Assembly (NCBI RefSeq): GCF_014764405.1 | Contig: NZ_CP061725.1 | Location: forward strand, 2,728,001-2,792,000 | Length of the DNA stretch: 64,000 nucleotides | Direction of reading: 5' to 3' | DNA from: Micromonospora craniellae | GTDB lineage: Bacteria > Actinomycetota > Actinomycetes > Mycobacteriales > Micromonosporaceae | Shown: positions 49,463 to 58,394 of the stretch, one piece after another | Layout of the letters: every line of letters begins with the position of its first letter | How positions within the stretch are numbered: position 1 is the stretch's first letter | Notes under the pieces: generated by a model | What the model was told of the DNA's origin: nothing | The model's database searches: none | Seen by the model: the letters and a program-made list of their open reading frames with translations, nothing else | Position numbers and translations under genes: made by a program

Positions 49463-50243
49463 CGTCGCCTCCCGCTCCGAGGTAGAGGGCGGCGACGGCG
49501 GGGTCGGCGCGCACGGTGTCGGCGGGGCCGTCGGTGTGGCGGCGGCCGTGGTGCAGCACGGTGATCCAGGTGGCCAGGGCGGCGACGACGTCCATGTGGT
49601 GCTCGACGAGCACCACTGCCATCCAGCTCGGCAGCCCACCGAGGATGTCGAGCAGGCGCGCGGTGTCGGTGTCGGTGAGGCCGGCGGCGGGTTCGTCGAG
49701 CAGCAGCACGCGGGGTTGTCCGGCGAGGGCGACGGCGAGGTCGAGCATGCGGCGGTGCCCGTGGGACAGGACCGCGGCTGGATGGTCGGCGTGGTCGATC
49801 AGGCCGACGAGGTCGAGTACTTCCAGGGGGGTGCGGTCGGGGTGGTGGCGGTGGTGCCAGCCGCCCATGCGCACGCAGTCCAGGACGGTGACGTCGGGGT
49901 AGACGGCGGGGTGTTGGAAGGTGCGGCCGATGCCAGCCCGGGCCCGCCAGGCGCCGCTGCGGCGGGTGATGACCTGCCCGTTGTAGGTGATCGTCGCGGT
50001 CTGCGCGCGGGTGGTGCCGGCGAGGAGGTTGAGCAGGGTGGACTTCCCGGCGCCGTTGGGGCCGATGACCGCGTGCCGGTCGCCGGGGGCGACGGTGAAG
50101 GTGTCCAGGTCCAGGACGATCAGCTTCTGGTAGGCGTGGCGCAGGCCGGTGGCGACCAGGCCGTTGCCGCGGGCGCGGTCGACCTCGGTGGCACTGCGCT
50201 GGGAGGGGGCCGGCTCGACGGCGACGCGGTGGACGGTTCTCAC
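49446..50243 (-). CDS. livG: Branched-chain amino acid-type ABC transporter ATPase (LivG-like)
   Basis: This 265-residue ATPase has Walker A IGPNGAGKSTLLNLLAG, ARAGIGRTFQHPAVYPDVTV typical of LivG, and Walker B RVLLLDEPAAGL. The ABC signature is altered: VLSHGHRRMLDLAVALA takes the place of LSGGQ-type sequence, as is often seen in LivG (LSYGxQR). GTG 50243 overlaps the LivM stop (GTGA). About 25 extra residues precede the ATPase core. Confidence 0.88.
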   Translation of the reverse strand: MRTVHRVAVEPAPSQRSATEVDRARGNGLVATGLRHAYQKLIVLDLDTFTVAPGDRHAVIGPNGAGKSTLLNLLAGTTRAQTATITYNGQVITRRSGAWRARAGIGRTFQHPAVYPDVTVLDCVRMGGWHHRHHPDRTPLEVLDLVGLIDHADHPAAVLSHGHRRMLDLAVALAGQPRVLLLDEPAAGLTDTDTARLLDILGGLPSWMAVVLVEHHMDVVAALATWITVLHHGRRHTDGPADTVRADPAVAALYLGAGGDDAAHR

Positions 50244-51316
50244 GGGGTGCTCCTGACGGCGGGTCGGGCCGCGCCGCTGCCCGCGGGCAGGTCCTGGTGG
50301 CGCTGACGGCGCAGACGGGTGGGCAGGATCCGCTGACGGTGCAGACGGTGGGGCAGGGCGGTCAGGCCGCCGGGCAGCAGGTACACCGCGGCGACGAACA
50401 GGGCGCCCAGGAGCAGGGGCGCGTGGCCGGGCAGGTCGGCGGCGGCGACATCGCGGACGGTGAGGACCGCGACCGCCCCGGCGGCGGCGCCGGGCAGCGA
50501 GGTCGCGCCGCCGATGACCACCGCGAGCAGGGCGAGGGCTGCGGTGGTGAACCCGACGTCGGCGGGGGTGATCCAGCGGTGGGTGTGGATCAGCAGCGCC
50601 CCGCCGGTTCCGGCGAGCGCTCCGGCGCCGGTGTGTACCGCCCACAGGTAGGCGTACACGCGGTGGCCGCTGGCGGCGGCGCGTGCCTCGTTGCCGCGCA
50701 CGGCCGCCAGCAGCATCTGTCGGTTCCCGCCGAGCAGGATCACTGCCGCGGCGGTGGCGGCGATTGCCACCGCGGCGGCGTAGAGCAGCACGGCCCGGTC
50801 GGCCAGCAGCGGCGGCAGGCCGGGTAGCAGCCGAGGTGCGGGGATGCCGGCGAGCCCGTCGGTGCCGCCGCTCACGCTGCGCCACTGCGCGGCGGTGGTG
50901 GCGGTCAGCTCCGCGGCGGCGAGGCTGAGCATCAGCACCACGGTGCCCCGGTGGCGGACCAGCACCACCCCGAGCAGCCCGGCCAGGGCCGCGCCGGCGG
51001 CGGCTGCGGCGAGCAGGTGCAGCAGCGCGAGGTCGACGCCGGCCAGGGCGAGGCGGGCGGTGGTGTAGGCGCCGGCGGCGTAGGGGGCGACTTGGGCGAG
51101 GGTGGGCAGGCCGGCGTGCCCGGTCACCACGGCGACACTCGCTGCCAGCACGGCGAGGGGCAGCATCCTGGCTGCGGTGGCGTGCAGGTATGGATCTGCC
51201 GACGCCGCGACGGCGCAGAGGACCGCGACGGCGAGGCTGGCCGGCGCCCACGACCGCCACCGCGCCGCCTGCGAACCGAACCACGGCGCCGCGGATCCCC
51301 GCGCGGCGGTGCTCAC
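50240..51316 (-). CDS. livM: ABC transporter permease (LivM-like)
   Basis: This 358-residue membrane protein has about nine to ten hydrophobic segments. The centre has SVSGGTDGLAGIPAPRL and AVRGNEARAAASGHRVYAYL, both characteristic of LivM permeases. The C-terminal 40 residues are basic and cytoplasmic. It overlaps LivG and LivH by 4 bp each, so the four transporter genes are tightly coupled. Confidence 0.9.
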   Translation of the reverse strand: MSTAARGSAAPWFGSQAARWRSWAPASLAVAVLCAVAASADPYLHATAARMLPLAVLAASVAVVTGHAGLPTLAQVAPYAAGAYTTARLALAGVDLALLHLLAAAAAGAALAGLLGVVLVRHRGTVVLMLSLAAAELTATTAAQWRSVSGGTDGLAGIPAPRLLPGLPPLLADRAVLLYAAAVAIAATAAAVILLGGNRQMLLAAVRGNEARAAASGHRVYAYLWAVHTGAGALAGTGGALLIHTHRWITPADVGFTTAALALLAVVIGGATSLPGAAAGAVAVLTVRDVAAADLPGHAPLLLGALFVAAVYLLPGGLTALPHRLHRQRILPTRLRRQRHQDLPAGSGAARPAVRSTP

Positions 51317-52185
51317 GGGCGTGCCTGCGCGGGCAGGCCGGTGCGACGCGCGAGGAGCACCGCGGCCATGGCGCCTGTCAGCAGGTAGGGGGCCACCGTC
51401 GGGAAGGTGGTCACGCCGAGGGTCTGCACGACGCCGACGGCGAGGGCGGCGGCGACCGCGCCGGGCACCGAGCCGAGCCGGCCGCAGACCACGACGATCA
51501 GCGACAGCAGCAGCACGGTGTCGGCGGTGCCCGGCCCGACGCCGAGGATCGGCGTGGACAGCGCTCCGGCGAGCCCGGCCAGTGCCCCGGCGGTGACGAG
51601 GACGCTCGCGTCGACCAGCCGGGGGTTGACACCGATGCCGGCGACCATGGCCCGGTCGTCGACGGTGGCGCGGACGAGCCGGCCGGCGCGGGTGCGGTGC
51701 AACAGCACGTACCCCGCGGCGCAGACGACGACGGCGATGCCCAGGACCGCGAGCCGGTCGACCGGGTACCGGTGCCCGCCGACGGTGACCGTGGCCTGCA
51801 GGACGGCGGGCAGCCGGGGTCGCAGGGTGTCGGGGCCGTAGACGGTGGTGAGCAGGTCACCGCCGGCCAGGGCGAGGCCGAAGGTGAGCAGCGCCTGGTC
51901 GAGATGCCCCCGTCCGCGCAGGGCGGCGGTCGCCGCGGCGAGCACCCCGCCGCCGGCCGCACCGGCAACGGTCGCGGCGAGGACCGCGAGGACGAGGCCG
52001 GTCCAGGTGCCGGAGCTGGTGGCGGCGGCGACGTAGCCACCGGCCGCGATCAGGGTGCCGTGCGCCAGGTTGAGCACGCCGCCCGCGCCGAAGGCGACGG
52101 TCAGCCCGGCGGCGGCGATGGCCAGGAGCAGCCCGTAGGCGACCCCGTCGACCGCGGGTATCAGGTAGGCGTCCACGCACGGCAC
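51313..52185 (-). CDS. livH: ABC transporter permease (LivH-like)
   Basis: This 290-residue membrane protein has about eight segments. LivH landmarks are AAGLTVAFGAGGVLNLAHG near 28-46 and RATVDDRAMVAGIGVNPR near 175-192. The start is GTG 52185, with another GTG three codons in. It lies 24 bp after the binding-protein gene. Together with LivM it forms the membrane channel. Confidence 0.9.
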   Translation of the reverse strand: MPCVDAYLIPAVDGVAYGLLLAIAAAGLTVAFGAGGVLNLAHGTLIAAGGYVAAATSSGTWTGLVLAVLAATVAGAAGGGVLAAATAALRGRGHLDQALLTFGLALAGGDLLTTVYGPDTLRPRLPAVLQATVTVGGHRYPVDRLAVLGIAVVVCAAGYVLLHRTRAGRLVRATVDDRAMVAGIGVNPRLVDASVLVTAGALAGLAGALSTPILGVGPGTADTVLLLSLIVVVCGRLGSVPGAVAAALAVGVVQTLGVTTFPTVAPYLLTGAMAAVLLARRTGLPAQARP

Positions 52186-52209
52186 CCCTCTCGATGTGGC
52201 TGTTGAGGC

Positions 52210-53421
52210 TCAGCTGGCGGGCAGGGTGGTGAGGTCCTGCACGAGAACGTTGGACAGCACCGGCCCGTCGGCCTTGACCTCGCGCAGGTACCAGCGCTGC
52301 ACCGGCCGGTGCTCGGTGGGCTCGAACTGCCAGTCACCGCGCGGGCTCACGATTCGCCCCACCTCGCCGATAGCTTTGTTGAGCTCCTCACCGGTCACGT
52401 CGCCGTCGACTGCGGCCAGTGCCCGGTCGAGAACCGCGGCGGCGTCGTAGGAGGCCATCGCGAACGTGGTCGGCTGCCCGGTGTGTCCGGCGGCCGACCA
52501 CGCGGCGACGAACTGCTGGTTCGCGGGGTTCGGCAGGGTCGGCGAGTAGTTCAGGACGTTGCGGATCCCGGTGGCTGCCGGGCCCTGCGCGGTCAACACC
52601 GACCCTTCGGTGAGGAAACCGGCCGCGTAGAGGGGGACGTCCTTGAGGTCGGACTGGGCGTACTGCTTGACGAACGCGACCGCCGCGGCGCCGGCGTAGA
52701 AGGTGTAGACAGCCTTGGGCTTTTCCTGCGCGGCCTTGTTCAGGTACGGCAGGAAGTTCTCCGTCGTGGGGAACGGGGTGAACACGGTCTTGCCGTCGGG
52801 GTTGGCGAGTTTCCCGCCGAGCTTTGTGAACGTGTCGGTGAAGCCGCGCAGTTCGTCGTAGCCGCCCTGGTAGTCCGGGCCGATCGCGTACACCTCGCCG
52901 TCGCCGACCTGCGCCTTGATGTGCGAGGCGATGGCGATGCCCGGCTCGTCGGAGTTGTAGGAGGTGTGCCACGTGTAGGTGAGGTCGCGGGCCTTCCCGC
53001 CGACCGGGGCGAACGCCGGCCGGGCGTTCGCGCCGACCAGGGGGATCTTCTTGGCGGTGGTGAGGGTCTGCACCTTGTCGACCGTCGCTCCGCCGACCAG
53101 GCCGGTCAGCGCGACGACCCGGTCGCGTTCGAGGAGTTTCTGCGCGGCGGGGACGGCGGTGGCTGGGCCGTCGCCCTCGTCGCCGACGATGAGGTCGACC
53201 TTCCGGCCGCCGAGCTTGCCGCCGTGGGTGTCGAGGTACAGCTTGAAGCCGCGCTGCATGTCCTCGCCGACGGTGGTGTAGGTGCCCGACAGCGACACCA
53301 ACAACCCGACCTTCACCGTGCCCGCGTCGCCGGGGCTGTCGGTGCAGGCCGCGGCGGCGAGCAGGACAGCGGCTGCCGCGAGCGCGGCGATCCGGCGTCG
53401 CATCGATCTGGTCGTCATCAT
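52210..53421 (-). CDS. ABC transporter substrate-binding lipoprotein (Liv type)
   Basis: This 403-residue protein has a lipoprotein signal ending in VLLAAAACTDSPG (lipid-modified Cys near residue 26). It is followed by the type I periplasmic binding fold with VKVGLLVSLSGTYTTVGEDM near 35-54 and FKLYLDTHGGKLGGRKVDLI. This is the receptor of the LivFGHM-like transporter. The ligand cannot be read from the sequence. ATG 53421 follows AAGGAGCAC; a second ATG is adjacent. It lies 49 bp after the CvnD-like gene, close enough for one transcript. Confidence 0.9.
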   Translation of the reverse strand: MMTTRSMRRRIAALAAAAVLLAAAACTDSPGDAGTVKVGLLVSLSGTYTTVGEDMQRGFKLYLDTHGGKLGGRKVDLIVGDEGDGPATAVPAAQKLLERDRVVALTGLVGGATVDKVQTLTTAKKIPLVGANARPAFAPVGGKARDLTYTWHTSYNSDEPGIAIASHIKAQVGDGEVYAIGPDYQGGYDELRGFTDTFTKLGGKLANPDGKTVFTPFPTTENFLPYLNKAAQEKPKAVYTFYAGAAAVAFVKQYAQSDLKDVPLYAAGFLTEGSVLTAQGPAATGIRNVLNYSPTLPNPANQQFVAAWSAAGHTGQPTTFAMASYDAAAVLDRALAAVDGDVTGEELNKAIGEVGRIVSPRGDWQFEPTEHRPVQRWYLREVKADGPVLSNVLVQDLTTLPAS

Positions 53422-53470
53422 GTGCTCCTTGCCAGAGGGGTTCAGGGGATGGCGGGTTCGCGGGCACCGG

Positions 53471-54082
53471 TCAGGGGCTCGTGGCTGCGGCCCGCGTGGG
53501 ATGGGACCGGGCGGTGCGGGCGAGGACGTGCTCGACGAGGGCGATGAGCAGGTCGCGCACGCTGTCGCGGTCGCGGGCGTCGATGGCCACCACGGGCACG
53601 TCCGCAGTGACGGCGAGGGCTTCGCGGACCGCGTCAACCGGGTAGGTGTGGCCGCCGGGGAACTGGTTGACGGCGATGACGAACGGCAGGTCGGCGTTGT
53701 CGACGTAGTCGAGGTGGCGGAAAGAGTCCTGCAGTCGTCGGGTGTCGACCAGGACCACCGCGCCGACCGCGCCGCGGACGATCGCGTCCCACATGAACCA
53801 GAACCGGTGCTGTCCGGGGGTGCCGTAGACGTAGACGGTGACGCCGTTGATCTCCAGCCGGCCGAAGTCCATCGCCACCGTGGTGGTGGTCTTCGCCGGG
53901 GTGTGCGTCGTGTCGTCGGCGGTGTTCCCGGCGGTCATCACCGCCTCGGTCGTCAGCGGCGCGATGTCGGACACCGCGCCGACGAGGGTCGTCTTCCCGA
54001 CGCCGAACGGACCGGTCAACACGATCTTCAACCGGGGCGGCCCGGCGGGTGCCCGCACCGCCACCGCGCTGGGCGCGGTCAC
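53471..54082 (-). CDS. CvnD-like small GTPase of a conservon
   Basis: This 203-residue P-loop GTPase has G1 GPFGVGKTTLVGAVSDIAPL, switch region TTVAMDFGRL, G3 VYGTPGQHRFWFMWD and G4-like VIAVNQFPGG. These match the ATP/GTP-binding component of actinomycete conservons, which act as membrane-linked switches controlling development and secondary metabolism. GTG 54082 overlaps the roadblock gene by 4 bp. The usual DUF742 (CvnC) gene between the roadblock and GTPase genes is absent. Confidence 0.9.
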   Translation of the reverse strand: MTAPSAVAVRAPAGPPRLKIVLTGPFGVGKTTLVGAVSDIAPLTTEAVMTAGNTADDTTHTPAKTTTTVAMDFGRLEINGVTVYVYGTPGQHRFWFMWDAIVRGAVGAVVLVDTRRLQDSFRHLDYVDNADLPFVIAVNQFPGGHTYPVDAVREALAVTADVPVVAIDARDRDSVRDLLIALVEHVLARTARSHPTRAAATSP

Positions 54083-54489
54083 CGGGGGCCGTACCCGGCG
54101 GCGGCGAGGTTCCCGGCGAAGGCCGGGGTGAGCTGGTCGCGGACCTGATCGGCGAAGCGGTGCAACTCGCGGGTGACGAAGGCGATGTCCGCGCCGGGTT
54201 TGGTCAGCGTCAGCAGCGACGCGCCGCTGCTGACGGTGACCAGCATGAGGAACCCGTTCTCCAGGGTGGTGAGGTTTCCCTCGACCGCGCCGCCGGCGAG
54301 GTCACGGGCCGCGCCGTTGATGAGGCTGTTCATGCCGGCGGCGATCGCGGCGAGCCGTTCGGCGGCGTCCCGGTTGAGGGTGCCGGTGAAGGCCAGCAGC
54401 AGCCCGTCGGCGGACACCGCCACGGCCTGGCTGATCCCGGGTATCCGGGCGAGGTTCGTGCTCAGCAGCTGGCTCAAGTGATTGCTCAT
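54079..54489 (-). CDS. CvnB-like roadblock/LC7 protein
   Basis: This 136-residue roadblock/LC7 protein has IPGISQAVAVSADGLLLAFT, AAGMNSLINGAARDL and GFLMLVTVSSGASLLTLT in the usual order. In conservons this protein binds the GTPase and probably acts as its regulator. It overlaps the kinase gene (upstream) and GTPase gene (downstream) by 4 bp each. Confidence 0.9.
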   Translation of the reverse strand: MSNHLSQLLSTNLARIPGISQAVAVSADGLLLAFTGTLNRDAAERLAAIAAGMNSLINGAARDLAGGAVEGNLTTLENGFLMLVTVSSGASLLTLTKPGADIAFVTRELHRFADQVRDQLTPAFAGNLAAAGYGPR

Positions 54490-56867
54490 GCGTGACCTTC
54501 CGAAGGGGTGTGGCGGCCGAGGCCGCGTTGGTAGGCGGCTGCCGCCTCGGCCAGCCGCTCGGAGGGACGTCGAGGTGGCTCAGGGGCGGGCAGCGGCGGC
54601 GGCGTGAACGTCGCCATCGGCTGACGTACGGGCAGCCCGTTGAGCGTCGTCGCGGTACCCTCATCCGCAGGGGGATGCGGCGGTGTGGGGGCTTGCAGGT
54701 GGACTGTGGCGCCGTCCTCGAACCACGGCGACGGCGGGCGCCGCCGCGCTGCCTCGTCGAACACGGGGGTGGCCTCTCGCTCCACTGCCAGAGGCCGGCG
54801 TGTGATCGTCGGCAGCGGCTGGGTTGGGCTGTCGCCGACGCGCAGGGACTCGGGCCTGCGCGGTGCGGGAACGACCGCCGGTCGGCTCGTCGGGGCGGGG
54901 GTGGGCAGGGTGAGGGTGGAGGCGGGGGTGCCGCCGGGCGGGCGACGCCCGGCGATCGGGCCAGCGGGCAGAGCGACCGGTGAGGGGATCGTGACCAGCA
55001 GCCACTCAGCGGGGATCTCGACCTCGGCGACAGTGCCGTGTGGCTGCGCCGGCAACAGCCGCACCGCCAAGCCGTGGGATGCGGCGAGGACCGCGACGGT
55101 GGCCAGGCCCTGCCGGCGGATGTGGTCCACCTCGATCTGCGGGGCGGGCGCGGCCAGTTCCCGGTTGAGCCGCTCCAGCAGGTCCGGTGTGATGCCGGTG
55201 CCGGTATCGGTCACCTGAATGATCACCCGGTTGCCCAGCAGGTGCCCCGTGATCAGCGTTTCGCTCGGGCTGTAGCGGGTGGCATTATCCAGCAGCGACG
55301 CCAGCAGGTGCACCAGGTCGTCGATCATCGCCGGCGGCACCAGGATCCGGTCGTCGATGAGGCCCAGGTTCACCCGCCGGTACTCCTGGACCCGGCCCAG
55401 CGCCGCCTGAGCGACCGTCACCAACGGCGTCGGTTCGGGATGCACGGTGCCCACCGAGCGGCCCGAGAGCACCAACAAGTTCTGGACGAACTGCAGCAAC
55501 TGCGCCGCGAGGTTGTCCAACACGAAGTACGTGTCAAGCGTCTTCTCGTCGGCCTCGTCGCGCTCGGCCGTGTCGAGGGCTTCCAGCAGGCGATGGGTCA
55601 TGCCCTGGCAGCGCCGGCCCACCGCCTCGACCGCGGCGGACGCCACGCGCCGCTGCCGGGCCAGATCCCCTGCGATGCGGTAAGTGGTCAGCGCGAGGGT
55701 GTCGAACGCGGCAGTGACCTCGTCTACCTCGTCCCGGCTGCTGCGCGCTGGCGCCAACGCGGCCGGAGCCGGCGGCATCGACGACGGATTCGCCGGGTCG
55801 GCGTCCGAGACCCGCCGCACCAGCTCCGGCAGATCGTGCTCGGCCATGCCGGTCACCGCGTCGCGCACACGCCGCAACCGTCGCGCCAACGCCCTGCCCT
55901 GCCGCCACGCCAGCACCGACGCAGCTATGACCAGGGCGACCGCGACAGCCGACAGCACGCCCGTGGTCATCCACTGCTGCCTGCGCTGCCGTCCCACCTC
56001 GGCGTCGATATCGGCATCGACGCGAACCTGCACCGAGTGCAGCCGATCGCGCCGCTCGCCGCTGGCCGCCGCCCACCGCGACGCGTTCACCCGCAACCGC
56101 TGACCGACCTGAGTACGGGCCACCTCATCGTCGAGACGCTGCGCCTCGAGGACCTGCGGTCCGGACAACGCCTGGTCCAACCACGACTGCCACCGCGCCG
56201 ACGACCGCTGCGATACCGCCAGCAGCGCCTCGTCATACCCGGCACGGTTCGCGGCCAACTCCCGCTGCACCGCCTGCGACACCACGGCGCCGTTGCCGGC
56301 AGCCACAGCAGCCTGCTGGATACCCGCGTACTGCCCCGCCTGCGACAACGCCGCCGCCACCCGCAGCTGATCAGCCACCACACCATCCGCGCCGCCGACC
56401 TGACCCACGGTCCCCCGCAGCGCCAGCCCCTGCGCGATCACCGCCCGATACCGCACCAACACCGCCGTCAACGACGTCGCCCTCGCCTTGACCTGCTCCC
56501 GAACCGCCGGCAGCAACCGCAACTGCTCATCGAACGGCTCCACCAGCTGCGCTACCACCGCGTCCGAGGCATCGAGCTCGCCACGGCGCTGGCGGTAGGC
56601 GTCCACCGCCCGATCGGAGGTCGCCACCTGCTCGAGATAACCGTTGAGGCCACCCGCCGGATCAGCAACCAGCCCAGCAGCGATTTGCCGCTCCCGGTCG
56701 AGTTCGTGAAGCACCCCACCCGCCGCTGCGGACACGGCTACCAGCGACTGCAGGTGATCGGCACTGCGCGCCTGACGGCTGGTCGATGCCACACCCCACG
56801 AGGCGAACACCAAAGTCGCCACCAGCGGGATCAGCAACAGAAGCGCAAGCCTCCGGGCAACAGGCAC
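54486..56867 (-). CDS. CvnA-like sensor histidine kinase
   Basis: This 793-residue kinase has a first membrane segment (LALLLLIPLVATLVFASWGV), then an extracellular nitrate/nitrite-sensing-type helical domain to about 310, a second membrane segment (VLSAVAVALVIAASVLAW) and a HAMP-like linker. A dimerisation helix follows, then an ATPase domain with N-box LLDNATRYSPSETLITG and G-box VTDTGTGITPDLL. A long Pro/Arg/Thr-rich tail ends the protein. GTG 56867 is preferred over ATG 56915 because AGGAAGGAA lies just upstream. It should sense an external signal and pass it to the roadblock/GTPase pair. Confidence 0.88.
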   Translation of the reverse strand: MPVARRLALLLLIPLVATLVFASWGVASTSRQARSADHLQSLVAVSAAAGGVLHELDRERQIAAGLVADPAGGLNGYLEQVATSDRAVDAYRQRRGELDASDAVVAQLVEPFDEQLRLLPAVREQVKARATSLTAVLVRYRAVIAQGLALRGTVGQVGGADGVVADQLRVAAALSQAGQYAGIQQAAVAAGNGAVVSQAVQRELAANRAGYDEALLAVSQRSSARWQSWLDQALSGPQVLEAQRLDDEVARTQVGQRLRVNASRWAAASGERRDRLHSVQVRVDADIDAEVGRQRRQQWMTTGVLSAVAVALVIAASVLAWRQGRALARRLRRVRDAVTGMAEHDLPELVRRVSDADPANPSSMPPAPAALAPARSSRDEVDEVTAAFDTLALTTYRIAGDLARQRRVASAAVEAVGRRCQGMTHRLLEALDTAERDEADEKTLDTYFVLDNLAAQLLQFVQNLLVLSGRSVGTVHPEPTPLVTVAQAALGRVQEYRRVNLGLIDDRILVPPAMIDDLVHLLASLLDNATRYSPSETLITGHLLGNRVIIQVTDTGTGITPDLLERLNRELAAPAPQIEVDHIRRQGLATVAVLAASHGLAVRLLPAQPHGTVAEVEIPAEWLLVTIPSPVALPAGPIAGRRPPGGTPASTLTLPTPAPTSRPAVVPAPRRPESLRVGDSPTQPLPTITRRPLAVEREATPVFDEAARRRPPSPWFEDGATVHLQAPTPPHPPADEGTATTLNGLPVRQPMATFTPPPLPAPEPPRRPSERLAEAAAAYQRGLGRHTPSEGHA

Positions 56868-57208
56868 AACGTTCCTTCCTGGTTCGAGAGCTTGAATGGG
56901 CGTAGCCAGAGGCATGAGGCAGGCGAGAACCTCGTCACGTCAGTCGGAAGCGAGGGCTGCGTAGCGGTGCACCCGCCTCGGGCCGTCCGTCGAACTGGGT
57001 TGGACCCGGCTCAGGGCATTGGAGGCCCGTCTCGCAGCGCCTCGGCAATCGGTTCGGCACGGGCGGCCGTCCATGTACTTGTGGACGTCGATGATCGCGT
57101 CGCCATCGAGTCAGAACTAGCTCCACCGTGGCGGGTCACGATGAGCCCTCACAGTGGCAGGACTGGTGACAACCGGCTGCAGGATTCCGGTGTTCCGGTC
57201 GACGTGCA
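56868..57208. other. Gene-poor gap before the conservon
   Basis: The 341 bp between the kinase gene and the truncated XRE gene shows no supported gene. It may contain decayed sequence from the lost 3' part of the XRE gene and the conservon promoter. No hairpin stands out. Confidence 0.4.
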
Positions 57209-57583
57209 TCACGGCACGTATGCGAGCCCCATCAGGCCTCGCGGGATATCCAGCCTTTCGGCGATCCGTTCGAGCACGTCATATGAGGTGACGCGCTGGC
57301 GCCCCTGGATCACCGCTCGGACCTGGTTCTCGGTGGTTCCGGTGGCTGCGGCGACCGCCGCCTGGCTCCATCCTCGCGATTTGAGAAAGCGGAAAAGGGA
57401 AGAAATGTCACGCTGCCGTAGTACCTCGGCGAGCGACCGGCCCTCGAAGTGTTCGTTGATCCACCAGTCTGGATCGGCACGGTTGTGTGCCCGCCACCCG
57501 GGGAGTCCTGCAAACTGCGACCCGGACTGCGACTCGGACAAAGCGGTGGTGGCGGTACGGGCGTTCATAGCCATGATGGTCAC
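57209..57583 (-). CDS. Truncated XRE-family regulator (HTH only)
   Basis: This 124-residue protein has DPDWWINEHFEGRSLAEVLR, RDISSLFRFLKSRGWSQAAV and VTSYDVLERIAERLDIPRGL, which closely parallel the first 95 residues of the 455-residue regulator at 62417-63784. Here the protein stops right after the HTH region (LMGLAYVP), where the relative continues into a long helical domain, so it looks 3'-truncated. GTG 57583 has GGAGAG upstream. It diverges from the DUF5919-like gene and might still bind DNA. Confidence 0.72.
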   Translation of the reverse strand: MTIMAMNARTATTALSESQSGSQFAGLPGWRAHNRADPDWWINEHFEGRSLAEVLRQRDISSLFRFLKSRGWSQAAVAAATGTTENQVRAVIQGRQRVTSYDVLERIAERLDIPRGLMGLAYVP

Positions 57584-57750
57584 GGCGCTCTCCCCCTGAA
57601 CGTGTGAGGTGATGCCAACGCGTCAGCTCCTGTGAGCGGGCCGCTGGGATGACCGAGGCTCTTCCCCGGCGATCACCCTCGCCTCGACATCCGATCGCCG
57701 ATCGTGGGGATACGGCCACCCCCGGTCAGGGACTGTCGCGGACGTCTCGG

Positions 57751-57756
57751 TAGGGT
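57751..57756 (+). promoter_or_regulatory. Probable -10 element upstream of the DUF5919-like gene
   Basis: TAGGGT followed by ATAAAC makes an AT-rich patch in GC-rich DNA and fits the actinomycete TANNNT -10 consensus. A start site about 7 nt downstream would place the ATG at 57769 almost at the transcript's 5' end. No good -35 was seen. Confidence 0.45.
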
Positions 57757-57768
57757 ATAAACGCCCCT

Positions 57769-57798
57769 ATGCGTCCCTCGCCAAGTCTCGACCTCTGA
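57769..57798 (+). CDS. Possible nine-residue leader peptide
   Basis: An ATG at 57769 opens a nine-codon frame (MRPSPSLDL) whose TGA overlaps the ATG of the DUF5919-like gene (TGATG). The layout would give stop-start coupling from a nearly leaderless transcript. It is too short for any family evidence. Confidence 0.3.
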   Translation: MRPSPSLDL

Positions 57799-58394
57799 TG
57801 CCGAACGATCGTCTACGGGGAGCCGGGTCAGCGAAGGGGCTGACCACTCAACGGTGCGCGGAGCTGATTGGAGTCGACCCGAAGACGGTGGAGCGCTGGA
57901 TCACCCGCGATCGCGTCCCGCACCGCGCTCACCGCGTCGCGGCTGCGGACCTGTTGGGCGTAGACGAGACATATCTGTGGCCTACGGTCGTGGACGACCC
58001 CAGGACGGTTTCCGCGGGGCGGGCCGAGATGGTCGAGTTCTACCCGTCCCGGTCGGCGGTGCCGCTGGAGCTGTGGAGGTCGCTGATCCAGCGGGCGACG
58101 GAGTCGGTCGACATCCTCGTCTACGCCGGGCTGTTCCTGCCTGAACTCCACGACATCACCCAGCTCGGTGAGCGTGCCCGCCAGGGCTGCCGGATACGGG
58201 TTCTGCTGGCCGACCCGAACGGTGCTGCAGTACGTCGCCGCGGAGAGGAGGAGGGATTCGGCATTGGGCTCGCCCACCGGGTGCTGCTGAGCCTTCGTTA
58301 CTACGAGCCGATCTTGGCCATCCCCGGTGTACAGGTTCGGCTGCACGACACGACGTTGTACGCGTCCATCCTCCCCGAGTCAGAGGCGATTTGA
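57798..58394 (+). pseudogene. XRE/PLD-like (DUF5919) gene, 5' part, interrupted by IS1380
   Basis: The first 191 codons encode an HTH (LTTQRCAELIGVDPKTVERW) and a phospholipase-D-like region (ESVDILVYAGLFLPELHDIT, RVLLADPNGAAVRRRGEEEG). Genuine sequence ends at TLYASI (58370); the last eight codons come from the insertion element. The 3' part resumes at 60080. Removing the IS and one CCATC copy restores a 256-residue frame. The intact protein would be a DNA-binding sensor or regulator of the Nudix/HD genes that follow. Confidence 0.85.
58366..58370. repeat. 5-bp target-site duplication, left copy (CCATC)
   Basis: CCATC here and at 60075-60079 flank the IS1380-family element. Joining across one copy restores the host reading frame exactly, which supports this as the insertion duplication. 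Confidence 0.85.

Noticed and set aside
55038..57599. 853-codon plus-strand frame opposite the kinase gene
   Set aside because: The translation is dominated by Arg, His and Gln with no domains, whereas the minus strand encodes a complete conservon kinase.
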